Of a stretch of 64,000 nucleotides of DNA, positions 37,795-46,459 are shown one piece after another. Every line of letters starts with the position of its first letter. Within the stretch, counting starts at the first letter, position 1. The position numbers and the translations under genes were made by a program. The DNA comes from Mesorhizobium sp. L-2-11. GTDB lineage: Bacteria > Pseudomonadota > Alphaproteobacteria > Rhizobiales > Rhizobiaceae. Below the pieces are notes generated by a model. The model was given only the letters and a program-made list of their open reading frames with translations, ran no database searches and was not told the DNA's origin. Location of the stretch: positions 1 to 64,000 of the forward strand of contig NZ_AP023259.1 in assembly GCF_016756595.1 (NCBI RefSeq), read 5' to 3'.

Positions 37795-38266
37795 GACCAG
37801 CAAAATGCCGGCGCTGACGCCTCACGAAAAGCGGCTACGCAACACGAACCGCAAGCTGCGGGAAGCTCTGGAGCGGTTGGTAAAGGGGATCCCCACACAT
37901 CCGGACCTGCAAAAACGATCCTACCGCCTCACTGTTGCGACGCTCGCGCGCGAAGCGCACGTCGGCCGCAACGCCATCTACACCAACCACCGGTCGATGA
38001 TCGACGAGTTGCGCCGCGCTAGCGATCGCAAGATCGTCCCCGAGAAGCTGGCAGCCTGGGAAGACAAACTCGCCCAGCAGCGAGCTCTGATTCAGGTCTT
38101 GCAGATCGAGGAAAGACGCAGGGTTACGGAGAACGCCGTACTGCTGAAACGTATTCTCGAAGCCGAAGCGGAGGTTGCGCGGCAGAAGCATCACAACGCC
38201 CGCCTGATTGCCGAACGCGATCGAGCTGTGAAACCAGTGCCGCTCACCCGCGGGCCAAAATCCTGA
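37784..38266 (+). CDS. TnpC-like accessory protein of the recombinase element
   Basis: About 160 residues from ATG 37784; in-frame ATGs at 37766 and 37775 are alternatives. Basic N-terminus, then an HTH-like segment (LTVATLAREAHVGRNAIYTN) and a long coiled coil (ERRRVTENAVLLKRILEAEA). Size, position and build match the small third protein of Tn554-type elements, which affects the orientation and efficiency of transposition. Family match is by architecture only. Confidence 0.7.
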   Translation: MARKTSKMPALTPHEKRLRNTNRKLREALERLVKGIPTHPDLQKRSYRLTVATLAREAHVGRNAIYTNHRSMIDELRRASDRKIVPEKLAAWEDKLAQQRALIQVLQIEERRRVTENAVLLKRILEAEAEVARQKHHNARLIAERDRAVKPVPLTRGPKS

Positions 38267-38296
38267 CGTCGTCTACGGTTGCCACTTCGTGTCGCC

Positions 38297-39004
38297 ATGC
38301 TCGTCGAAGGAAAATTGTCTCCCCATCGATTGCCTGCGACCATCGTGCGCGGCATGATCTGCGGCATGCTTGACCCCTTCGATCCAGACAGCTTCATTGT
38401 GCGCGCCGAGGTTCATATCCTCGACGTCGAGCCCAAGATCAGCCGCACTCTCGAACTGCCAATCACACTCAACCTTGCCCAACTCCACGAGATTCTCCAG
38501 GCCGCCTTTGGCTGGACCGACAGCCATCTGCATCAGTTCAATATCGGCGGCCTTATCTACGGCGCCCCGGAGTTCGATGAGGACGGTCTGTTCGACAGCC
38601 GGATCTTCGAGGCGACCGAGGTCAGGATGATCGACCTTCACTTTCCCTACGATCCCGACGAAAACCCTCTTACGATCCTCTACGAATACGACTTTGGCGA
38701 TAATTGGCGTCATCTGCTGCGCCTGGAACGCGTCGCGCGTGAGGAGAGCGTCAAATATCCTCGCTGTGTCGCCGCTACACGTTCAGGACCTCCCGAAGAC
38801 TCTGGTGGGCCTTCAGGCTATGCCAGCTTCCTGGAGGCTTGGCTCGACCCCGACCATGAAGAACACAAAGCCATGCACCGATGGGCTGGCCGCAAGTTCC
38901 ACCCGGAGTCCTGCAATCTCGACGACATCAATAAGACCATCGCCAAAGCACTCCGCGCGTCAAAGGGCGACTATCGCTTCCGTCGAGAAAGCCATCGTGA
39001 TTGA
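38297..39004 (+). CDS. Plasmid pRiA4b ORF-3-like protein
   Basis: About 235 residues. The motif order is that of the pRiA4b ORF-3 family: LNLAQLHEILQAAFGWTDSH LHQF-type segment, YEYDFGDNWRHLLRLER, YPRCVAATRSGPPEDSGGPS and GYASFLEAWLDP. Function unknown; members occur on plasmids and within transposons of rhizobia. ATGs at 38297 and 38355 are both possible, and the second better fits the usual family start. It is the last gene before the right terminal repeat, so it is cargo of the element. Confidence 0.88.
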   Translation: MLVEGKLSPHRLPATIVRGMICGMLDPFDPDSFIVRAEVHILDVEPKISRTLELPITLNLAQLHEILQAAFGWTDSHLHQFNIGGLIYGAPEFDEDGLFDSRIFEATEVRMIDLHFPYDPDENPLTILYEYDFGDNWRHLLRLERVAREESVKYPRCVAATRSGPPEDSGGPSGYASFLEAWLDPDHEEHKAMHRWAGRKFHPESCNLDDINKTIAKALRASKGDYRFRRESHRD

Positions 39005-39122
39005 CACCAGAGGGCTGCGCTTCCGCGCCAAAGATACATCCAAAATGCAAGGCGCAGCCAAAAAGATTGAAGAATCAGCGCCATCCGGCCAACAGGACAC
39101 TTGACGCATAACCTAACATCTC

Positions 39123-40562
39123 AATCCCGTCGACCAATGGCGAGCGATCGAACGTCTGGTAGCACTGGGCTGGACCGAGGAAGCGATCGCCCTTGCGTTA
39201 GCGCTCCCCACCCGCCAGATCAGGAAGCTGCGCCTGCTCGCCAACGTTCTGCCGGCCATGTTGGACCAGATGGCGAAGGGCGACATGCCCAACGAGCAGC
39301 AGTTGCGCACCATCGCGTCGGCTTCGCTTGATGAGCAGAAGGAGGTCTGGAAGAAGCACAAGCCGTCCAAGGCCGATCCGCAGGTGTCGTGGTGGAGCGT
39401 GGCGCAGGGCTTGACGAAGCGTCGCATGTACGCGCGCGACGCCAGCTTCGGTGACGATCTCGCCCAGGCCTACGGCATTGCCTGGGTCGAGGATCTGTTC
39501 GCTCCGGCCGACGAGGACAGCCGCTACACGACGGATGTCGAGGCCTTCCTTGGCGCGCAGCAGGAGTGGATGGCAAACACTGTGCCCAAGCGTGGCGTGA
39601 TCGTGGAAGCCGCTCAGTGGGGCGAGCCGAAGCTGCCGCCCAAGGCCGAGCGTGTGTACGGCAAGCCGTCGAAGTCCGATCACACTGCCATGTATCTCGA
39701 CCGCGACGGCAAAGTGCAATCGGTCGCGTACCGCATGCCGGCGGCCAAAAAGCCCATGGGCAAGAATGGCGCTGATGTCGTGGCCGACGGCGATGATATC
39801 GTCGTCGCGGCAAAGCCCCGTCCGGACGTGACGCGCAAAGGCATGGAGATGATCGGCGACCTGCGTACCGACGCGCTGCACGAGGCGCTGTCGCGCGCAC
39901 CGATCGGGGACGACACGCTGATGGCGCTGCTCGTTCTCGCCTTCGCCGGCCAGAATGTGACAGTGGCATCTGGTGCCCGCGACATCTCCTGTTACGGTGC
40001 CGCAGGCCTCGGCGGACATGCCGCGCGCCTGTTCGACCAGGAGGGCAAGCTCGATTTCGACATGGACACGCTACGCATTGCCGTGCGGTCCTTGCTTATC
40101 GACGTTTTGTCCTGCAGGGAAAATCGCTCGGACAGCGGCGTTGTCGCCCGTGTCGCCGGCGACGTCATCGCCGCCGACAACTTCCTGGCCAACATGGGGA
40201 CAGAGGATTTCCTGTCATGCCTGTCGCGGCAGGCATTGGAAGCCGCCTGCGCGGATACATCCGTCCTGCCCCGTCAGAGGGTCAAGGACACCCGTGAGGC
40301 CCTGGTCGAGCACTTCAAGGAAGGCGGCTTCGTCCACCCGTTGGCGCTGTTTGCGCCCGCTCCGGAAAAACTGACCTCCTGGCTGGAGAAGAACGAGGCC
40401 AAGGAACAGCCTGAGGAGGACGGCACGCCGGAGCATCAGGACGAGCTCGACGGCGATGCGGGTGTCGAGCCCGCGCATGACAACGTCGGCCAGGACCCCG
40501 CTCCGCGGGAGGAGGTCCTCGCGGACGAACAGATCGAGCCTTACAAGGTGGCCGCCGAGTAG
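39123..40562 (+). pseudogene. parB: ParB/Spo0J-like partition protein, 3' part
   Basis: The frame resumes NPVDQWRAIERLVALGWTEE, then AIALALALPTRQIRKLRLLA, the ParB HTH region. The long C-terminal part shows MANTVPKRGVIVEAAQWGEP and a region rich in Asp/Glu at the end. About 480 codons; with the 5' part the intact protein would be about 580 residues, in the size range of rhizobial plasmid/ICE ParB-like proteins. An internal ATG at 39258 could give a shortened product. Confidence 0.88.
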
Positions 40563-40596
40563 GCGGCTCCGCCACCTTTCCCTCCGAACGATTATT

Positions 40597-40631
40597 CCGC
40601 CGCCGGCACATCACCGGCGGCGGTTCTGTTT
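40597..40631 (+). terminator. Rho-independent terminator-like hairpin after parB
   Basis: A perfect 10-bp stem, CCGCCGCCGG (40597-40606) with CCGGCGGCGG (40614-40623), loop of 7, followed by TTCTGTTT. It lies 27 bases before the start of the next gene on the same strand, so it may attenuate rather than end transcription. Confidence 0.6.
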
Positions 40632-40657
40632 CCACCATGAGCAACACGGAGACCATC

Positions 40658-41134
40658 ATGTCGGCTCAATTGATCTATGACCTCGTTCCACTCGGTTCGA
40701 TCGTGACTTATTCCGACGGAACACCACGCCCGCCAGATCGGCATCGCAAGAAGCTCGCCGCCTGGGAGAACCGGAACAGCGGCGGCCGGCTGATCCGCAA
40801 ACAGACCGAAGCCCGCGTCGGCAATACCACGCTGCCCGCCTCGATCACCCTACACAAGGGTGACTATGGCAGCCAGGGAACCATTGTGCTGCGCGTCCAC
40901 CAGACGTTCTCGGTGACCAGCGACTTGAAGTTTTCGGTCAAGGAGCGACCCGCAATAGGCTCCGTCCTGGTGCTCGACCGCGCCGGCGACGATGCAGAGC
41001 TTGTCCATCTTGCCGCCAATCGCACGGCCGCCGAGGAATGGCTTACCCGCCACGGCTATCCGAACGCCGCGTTGCAGCAGCTCGCGGCCGACACCGTAGC
41101 GGCGGACACTGCAGGGGGGAGGACGGTAGCATGA
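40658..41134 (+). CDS. Conserved backbone protein of unknown function, 158 aa
   Basis: I chose ATG 40658, seven bases after GGAGA; an ATG at 40637 overlaps the hairpin region. Starts MSAQLIYDLVPLGSIVTYSD and contains SITLHKGDYGSQGTIVLRVH. I recall such proteins beside ParB and DUF7007 genes in rhizobial plasmids but cannot name a family. Its stop overlaps the next start (ATGA), so the genes are coupled. Confidence 0.65.
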   Translation: MSAQLIYDLVPLGSIVTYSDGTPRPPDRHRKKLAAWENRNSGGRLIRKQTEARVGNTTLPASITLHKGDYGSQGTIVLRVHQTFSVTSDLKFSVKERPAIGSVLVLDRAGDDAELVHLAANRTAAEEWLTRHGYPNAALQQLAADTVAADTAGGRTVA

Positions 41135-42013
41135 CTGCGCGAACTTCTGAAACCTATGTCGTCGGAACCCCCGGTTTTCGGGAGTTTCTTTTGGCCGAAG
41201 CGCCGATGGGCTTCGCGTTGCCCTTGTCGGTGAGCACGCCTTCGCCATGGCTCCAGCCCGCGATGGCCGGCACTATCTTGTCACGGGCTGGCGTATCCGG
41301 CGGCCCATGGCCGAATGGACGCGCGGCGATTTCTACGGCCATGCCGGTGAGCTTGCCGACGAGGCGGCGTTTCGCGCCTATGTCGAGGAGAACGCCCTCC
41401 ACCAGCAGCAGCGCGCAGCTCTCGGGCGTCGCGAGATCCATTCCCGTGCCCACACGCCATGGGGAACGTCGCAAGGAGCGACCGTCTATGCCGAGGGCGT
41501 CGTGGCTCACTCGACGGCAGGCCATGGCGGGTTCCATCTGTCGGCGGCGCGAATTCGCAAAGTCCATGACATGCTCCGTGCCAATGACGGCTGGTATGAA
41601 GAGGGCTGCCATTGGGCGGCCGTCGCCCAAGCCTTCCCGCAGCTCTTCACGGATTTCGAGATAGCATGTGCGGAAAAGACCATCCGCGATTGGTATCCGG
41701 ACGCCTGGGAGGCGATCCACGGGAGGGTGCCCGAACCCGGCCAATCCGCAAAAAAGGACGAGCGGGTATTTTTCGAGAAGCATACAGATGACTGGGTCGT
41801 GGTGTCGGCGGTCCGTTGCGAGCGCCAGGCCGGTTTCACCGAAGTTGTCGCGACCCTTGGCGGCAGGCGCGGACCGGGGACGGAGGAACGTCGCTTTCTC
41901 GTTGCGACCGACGAATATCATTCGGCCGCTTTGGATTCGTCGTCGATGTAGCGCGCCATCGTGTCTATGGCGGGCCGTCGAGCTTCATGGATTGGCAGGG
42001 GAGAACCACATAA
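41131..42013 (+). pseudogene. DUF7007-type protein, two frameshifts
   Basis: The start MTARTSETYVVGTPG is in one frame. The body (VSFGRSADGLRVALVGEHAF, WRIRRPMAEWTRGDFYGHAG, AHTPWGTSQGATVYAEGVVA) is in a second, and the end (GRFGFVVDVARHRVYGGPSS, FMDWQGRTT) in a third. The first shift is at the C-run near 41168-41172, the second near 41925 after DEYH. All the conserved text is present, so the gene was inactivated recently. An internal ATG at 41247 could still yield a 234-residue product. The final TAA overlaps the next ATG. Confidence 0.8.
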
Positions 42014-42090
42014 TGTCTGTCCCCGATCGCCGCGCGCAGCTCTTTCGCATGGAGGAGGCTCGTCGCCAGACACAGCGCCAGCTCGATTGA
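42013..42090 (+). CDS. Short ORF coupled to the DUF7007 gene, 25 aa
   Basis: MSVPDRRAQLFRMEEARRQ and a short tail to the stop at 42090. The TAATG overlap with the preceding gene suggests coupled translation. It may be the 5' remnant of a longer gene, since the next 250 bases hold no supported frame. Confidence 0.35.
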   Translation: MSVPDRRAQLFRMEEARRQTQRQLD

Positions 42091-42345
42091 TCGACCGGCA
42101 GATCAAGGCGGATAACGGCGATCATTCCGCAGCTCAGACCCCAATGTACCGGTATGGACGCGGGTGGGGCCCGGAGCCGGCAATGTTTCTCGAACGATAT
42201 CGGGCCAACCTTGCAGCGGTGACACCGGAGAGCAGCACGAGATCGACGCTCTCTCCCGTAAGCTCGCAAGCCAGGATGCTGCAATCGCAACACTGCGTGC
42301 CAGAACTGCCAGCGGACCCGACACGCGCCTGATACCGCGGCCTAG

Positions 42346-42639
42346 TCAGCGCTTGCGGACGAACTCAGTTCGCAACACCAGCCCCTTGATCGCATCATGC
42401 CGGCAATCGATCTCTTCGGGATTGTCGGTGAGGCGGATCGACTTGATCACTGTGCCCTGCTTCAGGGTCTGGCCGGCGCCTTTGACCTTGAGGTCCTTGA
42501 CGAGGACGACAGAGTCGCCGTCGGCCAGCACGTTGCCAGCGGCATCGCGCACTTCGATGCTGCCGGCAGAAGCTGCAATGGCAGCCATCTCCGAAGCTAA
42601 TCGCCATTCCCCTGCGTAGTCGTCGTTGTGATCGGTCAT
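42346..42639 (-). CDS. PhnA/YjdM-domain protein
   Basis: 97 residues from MTDHNDDYAGEWRLASEMAA. The C-terminal 70 residues are the PhnA domain: SIEVRDAAGNVLADGDSVVL, KDLKVKGAGQTLKQGTVIKS, IDCRHDAIKGLVLRTEFVRK. The zinc-ribbon half of full YjdM proteins is absent, as in short rhizobial members. Despite the name, the domain is not shown to act on phosphonates. It is transcribed against its neighbours. Confidence 0.85.
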   Translation of the reverse strand: MTDHNDDYAGEWRLASEMAAIAASAGSIEVRDAAGNVLADGDSVVLVKDLKVKGAGQTLKQGTVIKSIRLTDNPEEIDCRHDAIKGLVLRTEFVRKR

Positions 42640-43120
42640 TGCTGCCCTCGCCTCGGGATTGAATACTGTGCACTGTCGTCCGACGTGGAAGCAGGCCAAA
42701 GATCTGATCCGTAGCGGCCGAAGTTCAAACCATTATCGTCCCTCGAGCAGCCTGGCGGGCAGGCGGATCGTGTGGCGGCGGAAATTGAACAGTGCATTTC
42801 CTCCCGCATGCCGATGTCCGGATTCGTTCCTTGCCGGTCTTCCCTGCGGGTTTGCTGCGGTCTGAACCGGCATCTGTCCGCTTCAAGGCCGCTGTCGCGC
42901 CGCGGAGCGGCCGAAACCCACCGATCTCGGCAAGGCTGGCCCGCGTCCGGCGCAGGGCCAGTGAAGAACTGGCCCCGCTTGTCCGCAAGCCAACCTCGCT
43001 CGCCTGGCAGGCCCCGGACCCTGAAGCGTCCAGCTTCCGCCGGTTCCTTTTGACCGCACCCGCAGGGAAGACCGGCAAGGGCCGGATCACCCGAAGGGCA
43101 TCGCTAGAAAGGAAAGCTCA
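42640..43120. other. Structured intergenic region with long inverted repeat
   Basis: Arms of about 40 bases at 42830-42871 and 43041-43080 are near-complementary: CTTGCCGGTCTTCCCTGCGG in the first is repeated inverted in the second, followed by further pairing through GCGGTC and AACCGG. The 170 bases between contain weaker complementary pieces. Transcribed, it would make a long hairpin ending about 40 bases before the gene at 43121. No coding frame is supported. Confidence 0.6.
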
Positions 43121-43708
43121 ATGTCCAGTTCAACCCGCGCCACCAAGACCAAGGCCCGCGTCGTCCAGCTCCGCAAGGGCACGACCCTCGAAATGGTCCG
43201 GCTCTGCTGCCCGGACAGTCGCCAAGCCACACTCATCTCTGAAAGCTTCGGCCTCCCCGTCCTCGACAGCGACGGCATCCGCGAATTCCACGAGCGCAGC
43301 CTGATCGATGGCGCCGACACCCTCGCAGAGGGACTTTCCGACAAGGCGATGCAGATCCATCTGCAGAGGATCGTCGGATCCCATGTCGGCTCGGCCTATG
43401 GAGCAGGCCAGTTCTACTCGAAAGCCGTCACCGAGGCCAAGGACGCCACGGCCAGGCTCGCCAATGACACCCGCGACGAAGACATTGACGGTCCGGTCGG
43501 CTTCGACGGCAAGGCCCAGCGCAAGCGCGAATTCGCCGCCGAAATGGGCCTGCAGGCACATGCGCTGCGCATGGCGGCCGAGGGCGCCGTCGCCGCATAC
43601 GAGCACGTCGTTGGTGAAGGCTGGAAGCCTTACGAACGCCAGACCGAGAATCCCGGCCAGAGCGTCAGCCGGCAGGCGGCCGATCTCCAGATGGCGGCTC
43701 TGGGCTAA
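43121..43708 (+). CDS. Conserved plasmid/ICE backbone protein, 195 aa
   Basis: ATG 43121 follows AGGAAAG. Starts MSSSTRATKTKARVVQLRKG; other parts read LIDGADTLAEGLSDKAMQIH and EFAAEMGLQAHALRMAAEGA. Soluble and Ala-rich, no recognised domain. Position among ParB-, ArdC- and DUF7007-type genes suggests a mobile-backbone role that the sequence does not define. Confidence 0.7.
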   Translation: MSSSTRATKTKARVVQLRKGTTLEMVRLCCPDSRQATLISESFGLPVLDSDGIREFHERSLIDGADTLAEGLSDKAMQIHLQRIVGSHVGSAYGAGQFYSKAVTEAKDATARLANDTRDEDIDGPVGFDGKAQRKREFAAEMGLQAHALRMAAEGAVAAYEHVVGEGWKPYERQTENPGQSVSRQAADLQMAALG

Positions 43709-44039
43709 CTGTCACCGGGCGGAACTTCGGTTTCGCCCTTTTCATCATTCCACAGGCGGGCTCCCTCCGGGGCGCCGGCCTTTTGCATGTCGCAATGTAT
43801 CCGGCTTCGGATCCTTGAAAGAGAAGGAAATCTCGTTGTTTGGCCGCGCACGAATGTTGGTCCTGCTTGCAGTCCTCGCCCGGCGTAACGGGTTCGCCGT
43901 CCTCCACTGACGTTGCGGCCCGGCTGCGAGATTTCTCCTCCTCCGATTGAACCTCGACCGGGTTCGCGGACCTGCGGTCCTGCGCTGTCGGACCTCGTGA
44001 CGGCCGCGATTGTCGCCGCCTCGAATGGAGGTTCCGGTC
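43709..44039. other. Intergenic region upstream of ardC remnant
   Basis: No supported coding frame. The stretch is GC-rich with short inverted repeats and probably holds the ardC promoter; no specific site was recognised. Confidence 0.3.
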
Positions 44040-44219
44040 ATGGACAGGAAAGAGAACAGATCTAGCGTCGACATTTACGCGAAGATCACCGACCGGATCG
44101 TCGCGCATCTGGAAGAGGGTGTACGCCCGTGGGTGAAGCCATCCAGCGTGGGCAATTCGACGGGGCGCATCACACGCCCTCAAGCATCTCGATCTCCCGA
44201 CCGCGATCGCTGTGCCTAA
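44040..44219 (+). pseudogene. ardC: ArdC-type antirestriction protein, 5' fragment
   Basis: Starts MDRKENRSSVDIYAKITDRI and continues VAHLEEGVRPWVKP, the N-domain of ArdC/DUF1738 proteins, which bind single-stranded DNA and protect incoming plasmids. After about 42 codons (GRITRP) homology ends. A different frame just beyond (44175-44276) reads ALKHLDLPTAIAVPNSAWEQ and ASRALPDRPVDGA before a stop. I take this as the tail of another, unrecognised gene fused by deletion. The metallopeptidase domain is absent. Confidence 0.8.
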
Positions 44220-44455
44220 TTCGGCGTGGGAGCAGGCTTCCCGCGCGCTGCCGGATCGTCCGGTGGATGGAGCGTGAAGCAGCCGTGCCATAGCATGCCC
44301 AGATCAGGCTGAATGGCAATTGCCCGGCAAGCCATGTCATCTCGAACAATCTTGAGAAATTTCGGCCGTGCAACAAAACCTGCAAAAAATTTTACGGAAA
44401 CTTTGCGAGCGCAAACCCCTGACGATGGTACGTTTTCCGGAAGGAAAGAGCTTAT

Positions 44456-44498
44456 ACCGATGTACGCTCAGGACCCCCGCACGGAACCCAACATCGGT
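44456..44498 (+). promoter_or_regulatory. Hairpin in leader of sahR-glyA-metK group
   Basis: A perfect 8-bp stem, ACCGATGT (44456-44463) with ACATCGGT (44491-44498), closes a 27-base loop rich in C. It lies about 200 bases before the ArsR-type gene, in a 480-base stretch (44220-44700) without a supported gene. I compared it by eye with SAM-II, SAH and ZTP riboswitch cores and found no convincing match. Confidence 0.3.
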
Positions 44499-44700
44499 AA
44501 TAACAACCAAGGGCAAGAGGAGCGCTCATTCGGCTCTGAAGGCCGCAGGTGGCGCTACCCAAGAGGGGACCGTCGCCTCCGGTCCATTCAAGGCAATTGT
44601 GTAGAACAGCGCTATCGCAGCTTAAAACAAGTACGCCCTTTGCGGAGAACGCCAAATGACAAAGTCACGAGTATCCAGTCTATCTACGGGCTGCTGAAAA

Positions 44701-45045
44701 ATGATGACAATGGTCAGCCGCCTGCAGACGGCAGCGGATCTTGATCGCCTTCGGATCCTGGGCCTTTGCGCGCATGCCGACCTGACTGTCCGCGAACTGG
44801 CGGAAATTCTCGAGCTTCGTCGGGAGCGCGTTGCGCGACACGTCCAGATGCTCGCCAGCGCCGACTTTCTTTGCCGCAACCGACAAGGTCCTTGGTGCTC
44901 ATATCATCTCAATGCAGGAGGCAAGGATGGCGGGCTGGCTCAATTGTTGGTCGATCTCCTGCCCCATGACGATGGCCATCATAAACGAGACCTACAACGC
45001 CTCGAAGCAATACAAGACGCGCGGTTGAAGGGACCGCCTGCTTGA
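44701..45045 (+). CDS. ArsR-family regulator, SahR-like, lacking methyltransferase domain
   Basis: 114 residues. The winged HTH reads ADLDRLRILGLCAHADLTVR, ELAEILELRRERVARHVQML and WCSYHLN. Sequence and neighbours resemble SahR, which controls S-adenosylhomocysteine-cycle genes in Proteobacteria. Full SahR proteins have a C-terminal SAM-methyltransferase-like sensor domain of about 200 residues; here the protein stops just after the linker (DLQRLEAIQDARLKGPPA). No ArsR-type metal-binding Cys pair is seen. It is 37 bases upstream of glyA on the same strand. Confidence 0.7.
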   Translation: MMTMVSRLQTAADLDRLRILGLCAHADLTVRELAEILELRRERVARHVQMLASADFLCRNRQGPWCSYHLNAGGKDGGLAQLLVDLLPHDDGHHKRDLQRLEAIQDARLKGPPA

Positions 45046-45082
45046 TCGTGAAATAGATCAGGCCAAATGGAGTGCGACTACC

Positions 45083-46404
45083 ATGGATAACTCCGCCGCC
45101 AGCGCCATCGCGCAGCCCGACACCTCCGGACGGTCTCACTTAGCCGCCGTCGACTCCCGCGTTCACGAACTGGTTCTAAGACAGGAGCATCAGGAGCGGA
45201 CAACCCTCAAACTCATCGCCTCCGAGAACTTTGCCTCCGCGGCGGTGTTGGAAGCGACCGGCTCGATCTTCACAAACAAGTATGCCGAGGGCTACCCGGG
45301 TGCGCGCTATTACGCGGGAAACGAGATCGTCGATGAGCTTGAGACCCTCGCGATCGAGCGCCTGAAGGCGCTGTTCGGCTGTGAACACGCCAACGTCCAG
45401 CCATATTCCGGCTCGCCGGCCAATCAGGCTGTCTATCGCGCGCTTTTGAGCCCCGGTGACAAAGTCATGGGCTTGCCTTTACCCGAAGGCGGCCATCTGA
45501 CTCATGGTTGGTCCGTCAACTTTTCCGGGAGTGATTATCAACGCGTCCCCTATGCGCTGCACGAAAAGACGCAGCAAATCGACTATGACCGCTTGCATGA
45601 GACAGCCAGGCGGGAACGGCCCAAACTCATTTGGGTCGGCGGGACTGCCTATCCGCGTGCCTTTGACTACGCGGCAATGGCAGAAATCGCTGCGGAGGCG
45701 AACTCTTATCTCGTGGCCGACATTGCGCACATCAGCGGCCTGATTGTCGCCGGAGCGCATCCGAATCCCGTGGCCCATTGCGACGTCGTCACCAGCACGT
45801 CTCACAAGTCGATCCGCGGCCCCCGCGGTGGCTTCATTTTGTCGAAGAATGAAGATCGCTATCAGGCGCTCTATCATCCCACGAGCAAACACAATCTCGC
45901 CAAACGCATTGATCGCGCGGTGTTTCCTCTCCTGCAAGGCGGACCGCATATGAATACTATCGCCGCGCTGGCCGTCGCTTTGCAGGAAGCAGCAAACCCG
46001 TCCTTTCGTGTCTACGGTCAGCAGATAGTCAACAACGCCAAGGCCCTGGCCCGGGCGCTTCTGGAGCGCGGTTATGAACTGACAATCACATGCTGATCCT
46101 TGATCTTCGGAACCGACCACTATCAGGCAAAGCCTATGCCGATCGCCTGGCCAAGGCAGGCATCATTACCAACTTCAACATGGTGCCGGGAGACCAGCGG
46201 CATCCGGCGCTCACAAGCGGCATCCGCTTAGGCACACCAGCGGTGACCTCCATGGGGATGCGTGAGGGGGAAATGCTGCAGATCGCCGCTTTCATTGACT
46301 CGGTCTGCCGCCAGCCCGACGACCAGGAAGTTCATGCGAGCGTACGAAGAGACGTCGCCGACTTCTGCACTGCGTTCGACGTCCCCGGCATCAACGACCC
46401 GTAA
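45083..46404 (+). pseudogene. glyA: Serine hydroxymethyltransferase, frameshifted by a small deletion
   Basis: GlyA makes glycine and methylene-tetrahydrofolate from serine with PLP. The first 337 codons are normal: IASENFASAAVLEATGS, YAEGYPGARYYAGNE, and the PLP-lysine site STSHKSIRGPRGG. At about 46082-46090 the gene goes from GYEL straight to DNHMLILDLR, losing the VTGGT segment and the frame. A 14-base deletion (or 14 plus a multiple of 3) explains this. The remaining 104 codons (46090-46404) read [40 protein letters not shown]. The shift destroys the C-terminal domain, so the product is unlikely to work. Confidence 0.92.
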
Positions 46405-46459
46405 GCCACCCCAATCCAGAAACTCCCATCTAACTCCAACACTTGAAGCGAGGGATTCC

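Larger units (their letters stand above)
32580..39116 (+). mobile_element. Tn554/RIT-like element with three tyrosine recombinases, inserted in parB
   Basis: 6.5 kb. The ends are imperfect inverted repeats: left TTAGGTTCTGTGTCGCAACT, right (read inward) TTAGGTTATGCGTCAAGTGT, both continuing GTCCTGTT. The hexamers CAGCTC (left) and CATCTC (right) flank it, while the uninterrupted gene would have one CAGCTC. Near-identical spacers of 6-7 bases are what Tn554-type site-specific transposition leaves. Cargo order: three recombinases, a TnpC-like protein, a pRiA4b ORF-3-like protein. Confidence 0.88.

Noticed and set aside
33967-37803. 1278-codon minus-strand ORF across the recombinase genes
   Set aside because: It lies antisense to three tyrosine recombinases with complete motifs, in high-GC DNA where long shadow frames are common.
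44220-44700. SAM, SAH, ZTP or glycine riboswitch ahead of the sahR-glyA-metK group
   Set aside because: Only a single 8-bp hairpin was found, and none of the conserved cores of those riboswitches could be seen by eye.
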